A stretch of 64,000 nt of DNA from Actinostola sp. cb2023 (taxonomy: Eukaryota; Cnidaria; Anthozoa; Actiniaria; Actinostolidae): contig JAUJYZ010000610.1 in NCBI GenBank assembly GCA_033675265.1, positions 139,791 to 203,790 on the forward strand, read 5' to 3'. Below are positions 41,379 through 53,559 of this stretch, in pieces (position 1 is the stretch's first letter; each line of letters begins with the position of its first letter). The translations under genes were made by a program, and so were the position numbers. Under the pieces are notes generated by a model that saw only the letters and a list, made by a program, of their open reading frames with translations, searched no databases and was not told the origin of the DNA.

Positions 41379-43402
41379 ATGTCTTCCCGCCACCAGAAAA
41401 CCCTTGTGTTTCTAGTTGGTTTTATCTCTACTACTCTTTCTAAAGTACAAAATGATACAAATAGAAGCACAAACTTCCTGCGGGATAAAGTGAACATGTT
41501 TAGTTACATGAACTTCGTCAAGCTGGAAAACAAGTCTTTGGACGTCACACCTATGTCGACAGGAGTTGTGTGGAGAGCCGAGGAATGTGCGTTTTTTTGC
41601 GCCAATTCGTCGAATGGTTTGTCCTTTAACTTTGTTCTCGTCGCCGACAAATATGGACGACATGCTTGCGATATTCTCTCGTCAGACATGTTCAACGCGA
41701 CGGGCAAGCTTGTGGAAAAGCCTGGAGTTCTGCACTACACTATAAACGTAAGTAGCGCGCAACAGCTGCAGAGCAAACACTAACCGTTATTTGAAAAAGA
41801 TGTAATGACATTGAAAGCGAAGGGGACAATTTAAAGCCGCATATACACGAACAATTTTTCCTTGACAAGTTTTCCTTGACAAGGAAATATTGACAATTTT
41901 TTGTCATCTACACGAGCAAGTTTTCCTCAGTGACAAGGAAAAATTGGCGATGTTTTTGTCGTCTACACGAGCAAGTCTTCCTTGTCAAGGAAAACTTTTC
42001 AAGGAAAACTTGTTCGTGTAGATGTGGCTTTACAGTTTTTCGTAAAATTCACATGAAGGACCTGAACATTTTCAATCATTGCGGCAATGCTTGCTTTAAC
42101 TTAGCTCAGCCAAATGAAGACTTTTAAATTGTTTTTCCTTATTTCCTCAGACGTTTTGCTTGACTTCTCCTTGTGTAAATGGAGCGACGTGCATTCCTGA
42201 CTACGAACAAGACATATATGGCTGTCGATGTTTGCCAGGATTCAATGGAAAGCATTGCGAACATGGTAATTACAGTCGAGATAATAAATAATAATAAATC
42301 TCGTTAATAGTATCTGTACTAAGCAGAAACCCGAACAGATCGCTTCCAAACTTGATAGGATGTGTTCCAGCACTGATGTGCAGGAGTTTGTGTAACTTTT
42401 TTTAGCGATCTTCTTCAATTTTGTAGGATAAAACAAAGAGAGCTTGAGAGTTTCACTTGAATGTAAAACTATGATCAATTTTTACAATTAAGATCCCTTG
42501 ACATTTTCAAAAATAGTTTTAAAAACCGGCAAACCAAAGTTTATCGAGAATAAGCGTACTTGTCATTTCAGAGCTAAAAGAGTATCTAATTTGCCCAGGG
42601 ACGATTTTAGCAGAAGCGATGCATCCTTCGTTAATCAGTGTTCTAACTGCTAATATTATTATCCACTCACTGCATATTTGCGACTCTATTTTTATATTTT
42701 CAATGTTCCTCTTTCAAAAATGGCTGTACCTTTGAAACCACAAGCGAAGATAAGAGCCGATGTTGATTTGTGATGTTAGCCAACTTTCACCGAGATCGGC
42801 TTTCTGTTTCGCGAGATTTGAAATTATAAACTGAAGTTGACTGAACACTTTTTCGACAGACGAAGATTTAAGACTTATTGACTGGGACCGAGGGAAACAG
42901 TATGTTTTGTGGTCCCGAGACCGCGAATTCGCGGTCGAGGGACCACAAAACATACTGCTTTCCCGAGGTCCCAGTCAATAAGTGTTTTGTTATATACCAA
43001 CTGTCAAAGAACAACAAAAAGATGGATTTCCCGCTTTTCAAGCGCGTTTACCAACGCCAATCAAGGTTACAAAGCTCAATCAACTTCCGGTTTTGTTATT
43101 GCCGGTCCACAACATATTGTTGCCCGCTGAGAGCTGTTGCCGGGGAAACATGAAAACTTGTTCACGTTCACGTGATACCCGCTCGCCCAATCAGAGCACG
43201 AGAAAAATGAACTTTGACAGTTGGTATATAACAAATAGGTTTTATTACAGTCACGAGCAGTATGGCAGTTACTGTGCACACAATACAAAACTGCTTTGCA
43301 GAAGAGCGGCTTCGATAGCGTTTTTTATTTTTCACCACGGATCCAAGAAATTTGACTGAACATTTTTGTGACAGGTGTTTAAGGAAACAGAAGATTTTAC
43401 CC

Positions 43403-43435
<33 letters not shown>

Positions 43436-43925
43436 ACGGGCAATTCGACAGCCGATAATTAGACTTTTTTAACCATGGAACCCAAAGAGATTTGTCGACT
43501 GAATATTGTCGTGACAGGTGTTTAAGAAATTCCAGTGAAAGACTGTAACTGACACTGGCTCTAGGAATTCCTTTTAAAATGATCTACTAGAATAACGTCC
43601 TATCGCACGTGTCCACTGCACGCTAATAATTAACTAAACTGCCTATGTATTATATACTGCCATTGTATACCACACCATATTTTTATTAGAAATAGTGGCA
43701 TAAGCTGGACGTAATAATTTTAACTGATAATAATAATAATATTTATTTATTTTCATATAATAATCTTTTTTATCAAAAAATCATCATAATAATACTTCTT
43801 CGTTTGTTATATTTCAGAGATCAACGAGTGCTCCAGTAACCCGTGCCTAAATGGAGGCGTGTGCATGGCCAATCGGTACCAATGCAGCTGTCCTGATGGA
43901 TTTAATGGCTCTCGTTGTGAAATAG
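41379..43925 (+). CDS. secreted apple-like/EGF-repeat protein (5' part; three exons seen)
   Basis: Exons 41379-41747, 42151-42265 and 43818-43925 join in phase (0, then 1, then 1) with GT-AG introns. The start ATG is followed by a hydrophobic signal peptide ([15 protein letters not shown]). A cysteine-containing module ([14 protein letters not shown] ... GRHACDI) resembles the PAN/apple-like N-terminal region of cnidarian EGF proteins. Two EGF-like domains then occupy one exon each: [14 protein letters not shown]...[15 protein letters not shown] and the calcium-type start [15 protein letters not shown]...[14 protein letters not shown]. The second exon ends with a donor (ATAG|GTACCG), so the protein continues, but no further exon is visible before the PLE tail at 44.08 kb. 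An extracellular or surface adhesion/receptor role is likely from the architecture only. Confidence 0.8.
41831..42032. mobile_element. MITE in intron 1 of the EGF gene
   Basis: 'tttaaagccgcatatacacg' at the left and 'cgtgtagatgtggctttaca' at the right are inverted. The interior is repeated 'ttttccttgacaagg' hairpins. Confidence 0.8.
42873..43240. mobile_element. composite palindromic element
   Basis: 42873-42983 is a near-perfect palindrome centred on 'gcgaattcgc' with arms 'acttattgactggg' and 'cccagtcaataagt'. It is directly followed by a second inverted pair, 'gttatataccaactgtcaaa' (42989) and 'tttgacagttggtatataac' (43212). Together they look like one non-autonomous element or one nested in another. 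Confidence 0.75.
43403..43435. repeat. poly-C homopolymer
   Basis: About 33 uninterrupted Cs. Length in such runs is unreliable in any assembly. Confidence 0.9.
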
Positions 43926-44077
43926 GTACCGTATTGACTCGAATAATACGAATATTCATGAGACTGAAGAATTCTCGATTCCGATTGGCTAAGACAGTGC
44001 AATATGCCCCTTCACAGTTCCCTGCGCCATCTTGAAAGGTAGCCACCTTGCTTGCAATGATAGAATGCTGTGAATAA

Positions 44078-44480
<403 letters not shown>

Positions 44481-44689
44481 AATTTATTTATTTATGTTAT
44501 TTTATTAATTATTATTATTGTTTTTTTTTATTATTATTATTTATTTATTTTTTCATTATTTTTTTCTTTCTTTTATTTATTTATTTATTATTTTTTATTT
44601 TGTTCTTTATTTTAATACTTTTTATATTTTTTACTATTATTTATTCGTAAACCGGGCCTGCTACGTGACCTTAGACAGGACTTACTGAG

Positions 44690-45305
44690 TTTGTTGTCAA
44701 TAAGGAGAGCTAGAACGAATTATTCTTATGGCCACGATGAAGTTATGCCACGGTTACTCAGTTTTTCCTGGTGGTTGAGGTACATACGTGTTTCAGCTCG
44801 ATCAACTGAAAAAGAAGCTCGAGGACCTCCGACAGCTACAGGACGCTGGTTCGGTGGACTCGACGCTCCGCCACCTAAGACGGAGATGTTAGCGAGACCC
44901 GCGCCCCTATTTGATGCACATGCCACTATGGCGGCGTTAGAAAACTTAATTAGTGGACGTGGCGAGAGAGAAGGCATCCGCACAAGCGTCGAGGTACGCT
45001 AACATCCTGCGCCAGACACGCTCGCTGGACGGTCCCTCTTTACAGCCATTACTACTAAGCTTCTGGGCTCGGATGAAGAGGTAGCAATATCAAAAGAGAT
45101 CGAGAAGGCACTCCAGGCCGTGGCCGCAGCTCCGCGGCGCCCAGAGTTGCGTCGTGTCCCGGGCCAGTACGCCAACGACACGCGTGGGGCAACAACTTGT
45201 TACTTCTGTGGCCGCAGGGGCCACATCATGAAGGATTGTTTCGCCAGAAGGGGGCGAGGCCGCTCGGACGTGGTTACAACTATAACTATTCATTATAATT
45301 ATTAG
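44690..45305 (+). pseudogene. gag-like CCHC zinc-knuckle fragment of a retroelement
   Basis: In changing frames: a coiled-coil-like stretch (LDQLKKKLEDLRQLQDAG, near 44795-44850) and, at 45195-45245, a CCHC knuckle CYFCGRRGHIMKDC followed by an Arg/Gly-rich tail and a stop. This order resembles the first ORF of DIRS/Ngaro-type retroelements, but no partner RT or recombinase is present, so the family is a guess. Confidence 0.5.
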
Positions 45306-45968
45306 AATAATCCTCTGGGTACGAGTCATTTGATCTCCAATAAAGTGCGATCTTGACCTACTGGTGTAGCTCGTTAGTCCCCGCTTTTAGGTCCCCTGGG
45401 TGCGCCTTTCCTCCTGTCCTTGCCTTGCCGCGACCAGAAGGGTAAAACTAAACCAACACCCTATAACCTGCCTTCGGGCGGGTTCCTGGTCCGGTTTGGC
45501 TGGTGGGTCCCTTTCCTGCGCTCCGCGAAGCTTTGGTTCATACTTCAAGGCCTTGAAGCTTAACCCACCGCACACCTAAACATAAACCCACACCACCACA
45601 CCACAATCACCCCACATTACCACATAATACCAACACCATTCATAACCACCATCACTCACCATTTCACCACGCATCCCAACATAAACCCACACCACCACAC
45701 ACCCACACCACAATCACCCCATCCAACCACGTCATACCACCACCATTCATAATAACCATCACCCATCATTCCACCATGCATCCCAACATAGACCCACACC
45801 ACCACATCAACAGCGCAACCACCCTACCCATCCACACCGTAACACCACCACCACCAAACCAACACCCACACCTCCCATTCCCAGCCTTCTGAGCATCAGG
45901 ACAGACCCCACCCGATTTCCAAAAAACCCGTAGAGCCACCCTCAAAATTCCCTACTTCCTTACTACAT
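45306..45968. other. PLE 2 left end and CCA-rich low-complexity region
   Basis: 45527-45556 is the inverted copy of 49673-49700 ('cttcaaggccttgaag' core), marking the left limit of the PLE. From 45580 to 45890 the sequence is a degenerate 'ccaccacaccac' array. In one frame it is open into the PLE ORF, so it may encode a His/Pro-rich N-terminus. Confidence 0.5.
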
Positions 45969-48309
45969 GTGCAACACCTATCTACCCCCACCGCCAACCG
46001 ACATTGCCCCACCAAAGGCAAGAACCACCGTAAAAAATCGTTCATCAGAAAAATCCAAATTGATGTACATCGGAAGGCGGTGGTTAACCTCACCCCTATA
46101 AACCTAACCCCCTATCAAATGAAAGTTCTCTATAAGGGATTAAAATTTGTTCCCACACCCAAACCACCATCAACGATGGAGCTTAAAGGGGGACTAGTAC
46201 GTAAATCGTTCAAACTTTGATTTAGCTGAAACTTCACTGAAATAATCTCAAAGACCCATACAATCACTGGTTAATTTTTTTCTCAAAAATTCCAATGGAA
46301 AGTAATACATTTTTATGAATGTTTAGAGGTGTCAGTGACGTCACTTACTCAACCCAAACTCAGTTCCATACATTTCTTTGTATTTTGTGATCAAAATATC
46401 TGAACGGTTTGTTCAGATAACAGCTCTGCACTGAAGAAAACTAGTCAAACAATCAATCCTAAGCACAAAGAAGGTAAGAAAACTCCTTCACACAAACGTT
46501 TAGCTTCATAGAAATAAAATTATTCAAGTCATTAGACATGAAGAAATGTATGGAGCGAAGCCGTGACGATTGTTTGGGTTGAGTAAGTGACGTCACTGAC
46601 ACCTCTAAAGATTCATACAAATGTAATACTTCCCATTGGAATTATTGAGAAAAAAAATTATCAGTGATTGTATGGGTCTTTGAGATTATTTCAGTGAAGT
46701 TTCAGCTAAATCAAACTTTGAACGATTTACGTACTAGTCCCCCTTTAAGAGCTCCTTCCAACAATTTAAACGCAGACTATACTTGAGATACCATTTTTAT
46801 GGTAAGAAACACAAGAAAACCCCATTCAAGAGTGTCAGTACATGGAACCCCCCTACCCCACTTAACCACAATCTTATCATCTACTGCAACTCTGCGTGGG
46901 AACAAATACAAAACACAATTCACAACCCCCCCTCTTCTCATGGGCACAGCTCAAACATGTCACATGGGGAGAGGATGGCCCTAAGAGAGCTTTCACAACT
47001 ACCAAATACCATCATCAAACCAGCCGATAAGGGTGGCTCTATAGTTTTATGGCCAGAACACTTGTACCTCATAGAAGCCCAACGACAACTTTCTAATACC
47101 AATCACTATTCGCCCATCAACCATAACCCTATACCAGCATTAGTACTTAACATTTCTGAATATCTACATCAATTGTTGGCAGATAAAATCATTGATTTAC
47201 CTACATACAAGTATCTACTCCCTAACTCCCCATCCCGTACACCCCTCTTCTACATGTTACCCAAAATCCACAAACCCAACATACCAGGTAGACCTATCAT
47301 TTCAGGCTGTGACTCACCTACAGAGAAACTCTCTATTTTTGTTGATCATTTTCTTAAACAATTTGTTCCTTTTATACCTTCCCACATCAAAGACACCAAT
47401 GATTTCCTGCGTACTATCCTTTCTATTCCATCCCCACTGCCACCTGGTGCACTTTTAGTCACCATTGATGTAATCTCCCTTTACACTAACATCCCCCAGG
47501 ATGAAGGTATTAATGCTTCTTTGAATGTTGTTTCCCTTATTCCAGCCCATCTCAGACCTCCACTACATGTTTTCCGTAAGTTTCTTGAATTTATCCTCAA
47601 ACAAATTTTTTTCCTATTCAATGATCAACATTATCTACAAATACTTGGCACTGCCATGGGCACCCGAATGGCTCCCTCTTTTGCAAATCTTTTCCTCCAT
47701 CAATTAGAATACAATATATTATCAAATACCCCTAACGACCTACACCCCCTATTATGGAAACGTTACATTGATGACGTTTTCATGATATGGACTCATGGCG
47801 AGCAGACCCTACTTGAACTTCTCCAATATATGAATACCTTCCATCCCACTATTAAATTCCAGTTTTCATTCTCCCCTACTGACATCAATTTCTTGGATAC
47901 TACCATTTACCTAACCCCTGAACGAAAGCTGGAATCAACATTATATACTAAACCTACAGATAGCAGCATGTTACTATTACTTTCCAGGGGTTACCCTAAC
48001 TCACTGATCAATCACAACTTCAGCAAAATCCTACACCTCACGCAGTTCCAATTACTTCATAATCCATCACACAAAGAAACTCACATACATAAACAGGTCT
48101 TGCCTTTCATTGTCCCATACCATCCTACACTACATTCCATTCCTTCCATACTCCATCACTTCTGGTTTCTAATCAGTAAGGATCCTGAACTTTCACGTAT
48201 CTTCCCTCACTCTCCCACCACAGCCTACAGCCGGCATTCCAACCTTAAAGACACACTAGTACACACACGTTTCACCTCTACTTCCAACACTCACATTCCT
48301 AACTGCTGA
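45969..48309 (+). CDS. Penelope-like reverse transcriptase (PLE 2), split by a MITE
   Basis: The N-terminal piece (to 46186) carries VVNLTPINLTPYQMKVL and GLKFVPTP, a PLE N-terminal signature. The main piece (46749-48309) carries NTIIKPADKGGSIVLW, MLPKIHKPNIPGRP, TIDVISLYTNIP (motif A), GTAMGTRMAPSFANLFL (motif B), the catalytic YIDDVFMIW and the INFLDTTIYL and LYTKPTDSS segments. Taking out the inserted 562 bp puts both pieces in one frame with no other lesion over more than 580 codons, so this copy was intact until recently. No GIY-YIG domain is seen after the RT, where the ORF stops at 48309, so it belongs to an endonuclease-lacking or truncated form. Confidence 0.85.
46183..46748. mobile_element. 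TTAA-flanked MITE with long inverted repeats
   Basis: TTAA stands at both ends (46183-46186 and 46745-46748). The arms begin 'agggggactagtacgtaaat' and pair over at least 180 bp with the other end, including 'ttactcaacccaaac'. TTAA target duplications are characteristic of piggyBac-type transposition. There is no transposase inside. Confidence 0.88.
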
Positions 48310-49705
48310 ACCGTGTTCCCTCTCTCCTTGCTCTCCTTGGATGGCCTCCTGTAGTTTGATCTACATGTACCCCCATTATACTCAACCACTATCCCATTTC
48401 TACATTGTACCACCGTCACTCCCTAGTATATCCCAGATGTCACAGAATATGCTCGCATTTTGGATTCCTACTATGTATGGCTGACCTTCCTGATATATCT
48501 ACCATGACTTATTTATTATACCGATTTACTTGATCACAACATCAAGTCAAACCAACCCATCTATGGCTTTTCAGGCACATTTATAAACACTTTACCATTC
48601 AACACAGAAGAAAGATGGTGTTTCATACTTCTTTACTTCAAGTTGTGCCTCTACATTAACATTATTCTACATATTTATACCGTCTACATGGGTTTTATGT
48701 CATCATTTGTACAATATATCAAGGACTTCATTTCTACTCATTAGTACTACTGGATCAAATATGACTATTGTCTTCTACCATCAGCCACATTGTCTATATT
48801 CACGATATTTATTATCAAGACTTCATCATCGTATCTTACAATGTATCTACAAAGTACTGGGATAGTACATCATTGGTCAACTTCACCACTATCATCTACA
48901 ATGGAACAATTAAATAACAACATTATTACATATTCGCTAGGTCCCCAATTTTTATCATCTTATGTTTTTTACGGCCCTCCCACTATTGTTAACAGTCTAG
49001 CTTTCAATAAATAACTATTCCATGTAGTTTTGCCTGCCTTTCCTCACCTTTTTATCCTTTCATGTAACTCCTTCTTTCCCCTTGTCAGCACTTTGGTCGG
49101 CCATTTTGGTTTACTCCTTTTCCAGTACACACGTCCACACACAGGGTTCCCGTTTAAACCCATCCCCCCTTCGTCCTCTCCACCTCCCCCTCCGTAGTAT
49201 TGGTTTTTTTTCCTAGGATGTCGCCATTTTTTCTTGAGTTTCCTGGCAACACATTCCCCTTCGTTTTCTTTTATTTATTTTCCGTTCTACTTTCCGTACA
49301 CGTCACGGTTTGACGTTTTTTTCTTTTAAATTATGTCACGCGTTTCTTTTTACCGGCTTTTTCTTACAGTTTCGCTATAAACATCATAGCCAAGCTGTAT
49401 TCACCAAGGAATATGCCTAATTCCAACATTTTACTCACTTCACATCCACTGGTCCGCCAGCGTTTCATTCTCCAAGGTAGGCTCTTCCCTTTTCTCCAAC
49501 CTTCTGTTTCTTTTCAGCTATTTTTACCATTTATTTTTACTTTTTCCGGTTAAAGTTCAGGTTTTTGGCCTTACGTATGTTCACGAGTTAGCGTACATTG
49601 TAAGTCTCCCATTCATCCCACCCAACACTTATGTCCCTTATTGCATGAATTTATTTGGTAACCACGTGTAGGGTTAGCTTCAAGGCCTTGAAGTATGAAA
49701 CACGT
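48310..49705 (+). mobile_element. PLE 2 3' region
   Basis: Non-coding and pyrimidine-rich, with a sequence at 49673-49700 (gggttagcttcaaggcc...gaagtatgaaac) that is inverted at the left end of the element. Short frames here have no recognisable domain. Confidence 0.5.
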
Positions 49706-51435
49706 TTGTCATCTACCATAATGACAACAGTTTAACGTCTTAACCCCTGATGAGTAATGTTAAACTGGGTTTACCAACCCTACCTCTAAATTCATGCTTC
49801 AGTGATCATATGAGCTCATATTCTACAGTCCCAATGAAGACCCTCTCCCTTTTATCCACAATTCCACCCCACATTATTTATCACTTATTCATTTACCCCA
49901 ACAACAATAGAGTCCGATTACCTAATTCTCCTTTATCTATCAGGCGTATATTTTGAAGAGAAATTCTGAATGCTGACAATCAACCGACCATACCTGATTT
50001 CCCAAATAGAGTTAAAATATATGATGGAGATATTGATGTGGTGTTCAACTTTCAGAGCAAAGGAAGACCATGTTGTGCATCTGCTGATAACAACTCAACT
50101 CTCAAAAAATAATTTTAGATAATTCAAGTACAAATACTGGGTTTTTTATTGTCAATTTCAAGTTGTTGTTTAAGCTGTATTCAGTTCAATACAATACAAA
50201 AAATAAGTATACTATGTGTATAAAGTACTTTGTTGCAGCATTCACTGGTACTGGAGAAGTTCATGTAATGTTCAAAGACATTTGTGGTGTAAATCACTTA
50301 TTCAAACAATTTGCAATTTTGTCATAAATGAATTTAAATGCAATGAAGTAGACTACTACAGTATATCAAATTTATATCTTGTTCAAGTCACCTGTCAAAT
50401 ACTAGAACTTACTACTTCTGAAACAAATTATTCATATTTCTCTACAAACGACAACAAATTCACGATTAAAGTGGCTACAAGTCAAGTGACCTCTTATATT
50501 TACGATTTCGTTACATTCCTTTAACTTTGCGTCTAGCTATCTCATTGGCTAGCTATCACGATTGGCTGTTGTGATAATTAACTTTTATCTCCATGTACGA
50601 TTGAACAACCAGATACGTCAACCAGAAATTTACTTTTACAGCCGCACACACATTTCATATAGTTTATTATTAATATTTCAATATATAGATTTTTTTGACA
50701 ACTATATTTCATTATAAATTTACATCCTCTCCTTGCTATCAACACACGAAACACATGGAAACCCGAAACACACAATATAACATATTGAAGGCAATATTGC
50801 TATAGACATCACATGATTTTAGCCTGATCTTCCTCAGAACCCTTCCACACCGGTTTTTGCATCTACTGATCAGTCTACTTCATCATCTCATTATCAGTAG
50901 CCCAATTTAATGCAAGTGAACGCTATTACAGCGTCTAGTTAGTTGTTTTATCATTCGACTCATTTCTATCAATAAGGAATTTATTGAATATAAACATCAA
51001 GAACAAATATTGTAAAACGAGCTGCCATGTTTACACTGTGAATGATCAATAGTGCACATGCTCAAACCGTTATTTGCAGCGAACATTGCTTAATCTTCAC
51101 TGCGCATGCTCAGATCGTTATTTGTACGCAGTTATTTGCAGGTCTTTCAGCCAATCAAAACTGCGGATAGAAATGAGTCGAATGATAATTGTGATTAGTG
51201 TGGACGTGAGAGACTAAGGCATGAGGAACTAACTCACACTGTTTGGGAGTCCTGTGGGATTTCAGGAGAGGAGGACTGGAAAAGAAATGGGGGTCATCCT
51301 TAGTCTCTCTCATCTTCTTCTACATAGGAACCCCAAAACATGAATGAATCCTAAATGAAGTTGCTTGCTGTGCAGGCTACTTTAATACTTTGAAGACTTG
51401 AAATTTCCTCTTCTGTTCTTCACAGATTGTTATCC
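49706..51435. other. intergenic stretch with weak exon-like frames
   Basis: A frame at 49968-50110 (RVKIYDGDIDVVFNFQSKG then CCASAD, ending at a stop) and one at 50217-50329 (YFVAAFTGTGEVHVMFKDIC then GVNHLF, ending at a stop) look protein-like and share the plus strand. I cannot link them by clear splice sites or name a family. The inverted match to 15213-15265 lies at 50880-50940. Confidence 0.3.
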
Positions 51436-53559
51436 TTATTTAAACAACAAAACACCTCCACCCATAGTACAAATAAACTGACCATCATGTAATGCTGCTA
51501 TATATCTAGGATTGCTACTTAGTTTATTTGTCTTTTCCACAAAACGACCATCCAAAGTAAACTTATGAACCAAGTTAGAACCAATATCACACACCAGTAG
51601 ATTGTGGTCATTATCAATAGCCAGACCACGTGGGCCCTGCAACTGACCAGCAGCATTGCCAATGGTGGATATTCTAGTTAGTGATTTTTCAATCACATGA
51701 ATCACTTTGTTACTCTCATCACTCACGTAAAACAGTCCATTGTGTGTAACTATACACCGTGGATTAAAACTGTTGTGACTTGGTACAGTAAATTGATATT
51801 GGTAGTGACCGTCCCTTGTGAACACTTGAACACGTTGATTACCAGTGTCACAAACAATGATGTTACAGTCGTCATCAACGTGTACTCCACGTGGATGTTT
51901 AAACTGTCGACTCCTGTTACCTTGATAACCAAAGGTTTTCACTAGTTTCCCTGTTGTAGTGTTCACTATACATATTCTATGATTCCAACAATCACATATC
52001 ACTACATCTGTTTCATTGAGAAATGCTAAACCTTCAGGATAATTCAACTGTCGTTCTCCACTGGCTTTACTACCGTATGTCAGTAGCAAATCTCCCTCTC
52101 TGTTGAATACTCTAACACAGTCAGATCCAAAATCTGCTACAGCAATCCTACTGTTGGTCTTATTCACTGCAATACCATTGAAGTTCATAGATCCAGTATT
52201 TAAGGCATTTTGTAACTTAGAATCTCCTGCTATTTCGTCCATGTGTTGCGGCTTGACATCCATCACTAGTGGACTGTTAGATATTGCATTGCCGTTCACT
52301 TGAACCTGTGCTGTCAATTGACCAGGTACTCGAGGGATGAATTCCACTTCTAATATACCACCACTTCTCATTTGTTTGTCTTTGACTTGTACATCGTCTA
52401 CAGGGCTGATCTGTATGTCCACATTTTCATCCGTCAGCTCATCAATGACTTCTCCAGTTGATGTTTTCATCATCACAGTCAGCTTTGCTTTCTTCATGGC
52501 CTCGAGATGAGAGTCAACTTGAACTGTACTCATCATTGGATCTAGAGACCAACAGAATCGCACTTCTCCAGGTCCATTGTTCACTTGTTGGCTCAGGTCT
52601 TCATTGGGGTCGAAGACTATTCCTGAAATGTGTCTTTTAAACGGTTTGTAGGTGAATTGTTTAGAGCTGTCTTGCATGTCGATCATGTCACTTGCTATTC
52701 CATTGTCGATGATGTTTTGGATGTATTCCTTGGCTGCTGGGGTGTGTCGTATTATGCGTACATTACTGTCGGCCTTCGTGATGCTACTCTGGATTTGATT
52801 CAGTAGCTGTTGTTCGTGGTCACGCAGAGTTTTCACCAACGTTTGGGTGATTTTCTTGACCTGTTCCTTAGCTTTCTCTCCGTCGGTTTTAATTTTGAGA
52901 GCGATTTCTTCTTGTTGTTTCTTTTCGTTGCATCTGAGCTTCTGGATTTCTTCCAGGTTTTTAGAGAGACAATGTTTCTGGAAGGCGGTGAACTCCTGCA
53001 GTGACATTGTTGTGTGGTTCTTATGGTCGCCTTTCAAGCACAGCAAACACATCAACACATCACATTCTTGACAGAACAGCTCTAAACTTTGATGGCAGTG
53101 AGTTTTGCAAGAATGTTCTCTTCTCAGGGTGGCCTCGAGGTCTTCCTTCTTCATGTTCGACAAAGAAGCGACTTTGTGATCTTTAATGAACACTGAATGA
53201 CTGTTCAGACATTCGTTACACAACGACCGATTGCAGTCGAAACAGTGCCACAATGCTTGTGAATGACTTGCAGAAACAGAGCAGGACTTCTCGCTTTCTG
53301 CAAAGTCCAACACTTGCAGGATTCTTGAGTGTAATGGACTTGGCTTTAAGTCTTCTACATCGCTTTGTTCTCGGAACAACGTTTCAAAGCAGCATTTAGG
53401 ACACTTGAAGATGTTGACTTGTCCAATGAGTTCTGCGTTTCTCTTGATGCAAGCCTTACAGAATATGTGAAAGCATTGCAATACCCTGGGTTCAATCAGA
53501 GTATCTTTACACAACGAGCATTGTACGTCGTGCTTAAGATGTGTAAGGAAGGCTTCCAT
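51436..53559 (-). CDS. TRIM-NHL protein (RING, B-boxes, coiled coil, filamin, NHL)
   Basis: A single-exon frame of 707 residues from ATG at 53559. A RING finger spans C14-C56 (CSLC...CFHIFCKAC...CPKC), which in this family gives E3 ubiquitin ligase activity. A B-box-like zinc site lies at about 93-133 and a B-box 2 at about 149-186 (CKTHCHQSLELFCQECD...GDHKNH). A Lys/Glu/Gln-rich coiled coil covers about 190-262, then a filamin/ABP280-type Ig domain at about 335-445, and NHL repeats from about 455 to the end (LNYPEGLAF, FKHPRGVHVD, LQGPRGLAID). The order is that of TRIM2/TRIM3/TRIM71. Members bind RNA or cargo through NHL and act in the cytoplasm. Which subgroup it belongs to needs a tree. 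All RING cysteines are intact. Confidence 0.93.
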   Translation of the reverse strand: MEAFLTHLKHDVQCSLCKDTLIEPRVLQCFHIFCKACIKRNAELIGQVNIFKCPKCCFETLFREQSDVEDLKPSPLHSRILQVLDFAESEKSCSVSASHSQALWHCFDCNRSLCNECLNSHSVFIKDHKVASLSNMKKEDLEATLRREHSCKTHCHQSLELFCQECDVLMCLLCLKGDHKNHTTMSLQEFTAFQKHCLSKNLEEIQKLRCNEKKQQEEIALKIKTDGEKAKEQVKKITQTLVKTLRDHEQQLLNQIQSSITKADSNVRIIRHTPAAKEYIQNIIDNGIASDMIDMQDSSKQFTYKPFKRHISGIVFDPNEDLSQQVNNGPGEVRFCWSLDPMMSTVQVDSHLEAMKKAKLTVMMKTSTGEVIDELTDENVDIQISPVDDVQVKDKQMRSGGILEVEFIPRVPGQLTAQVQVNGNAISNSPLVMDVKPQHMDEIAGDSKLQNALNTGSMNFNGIAVNKTNSRIAVADFGSDCVRVFNREGDLLLTYGSKASGERQLNYPEGLAFLNETDVVICDCWNHRICIVNTTTGKLVKTFGYQGNRSRQFKHPRGVHVDDDCNIIVCDTGNQRVQVFTRDGHYQYQFTVPSHNSFNPRCIVTHNGLFYVSDESNKVIHVIEKSLTRISTIGNAAGQLQGPRGLAIDNDHNLLVCDIGSNLVHKFTLDGRFVEKTNKLSSNPRYIAALHDGQFICTMGGGVLLFK

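Larger units (their letters stand above)
42266..43817 (+). other. EGF gene intron 2 with palindromic elements
   Basis: Bounded by GTAATT and ATTTCAG. It contains the composite palindrome at 42873-43240 and a poly-C run of about 33 bases at 43403-43435. Confidence 0.75.

Noticed and set aside
49673..49760. complete hammerhead ribozyme at the PLE 2 end (GAAAC at about 49697 and CTGATGAG at about 49747)
   Set aside because: The two boxes could only fit an open-stem-II arrangement, and convincing stems I and II could not be formed by eye.
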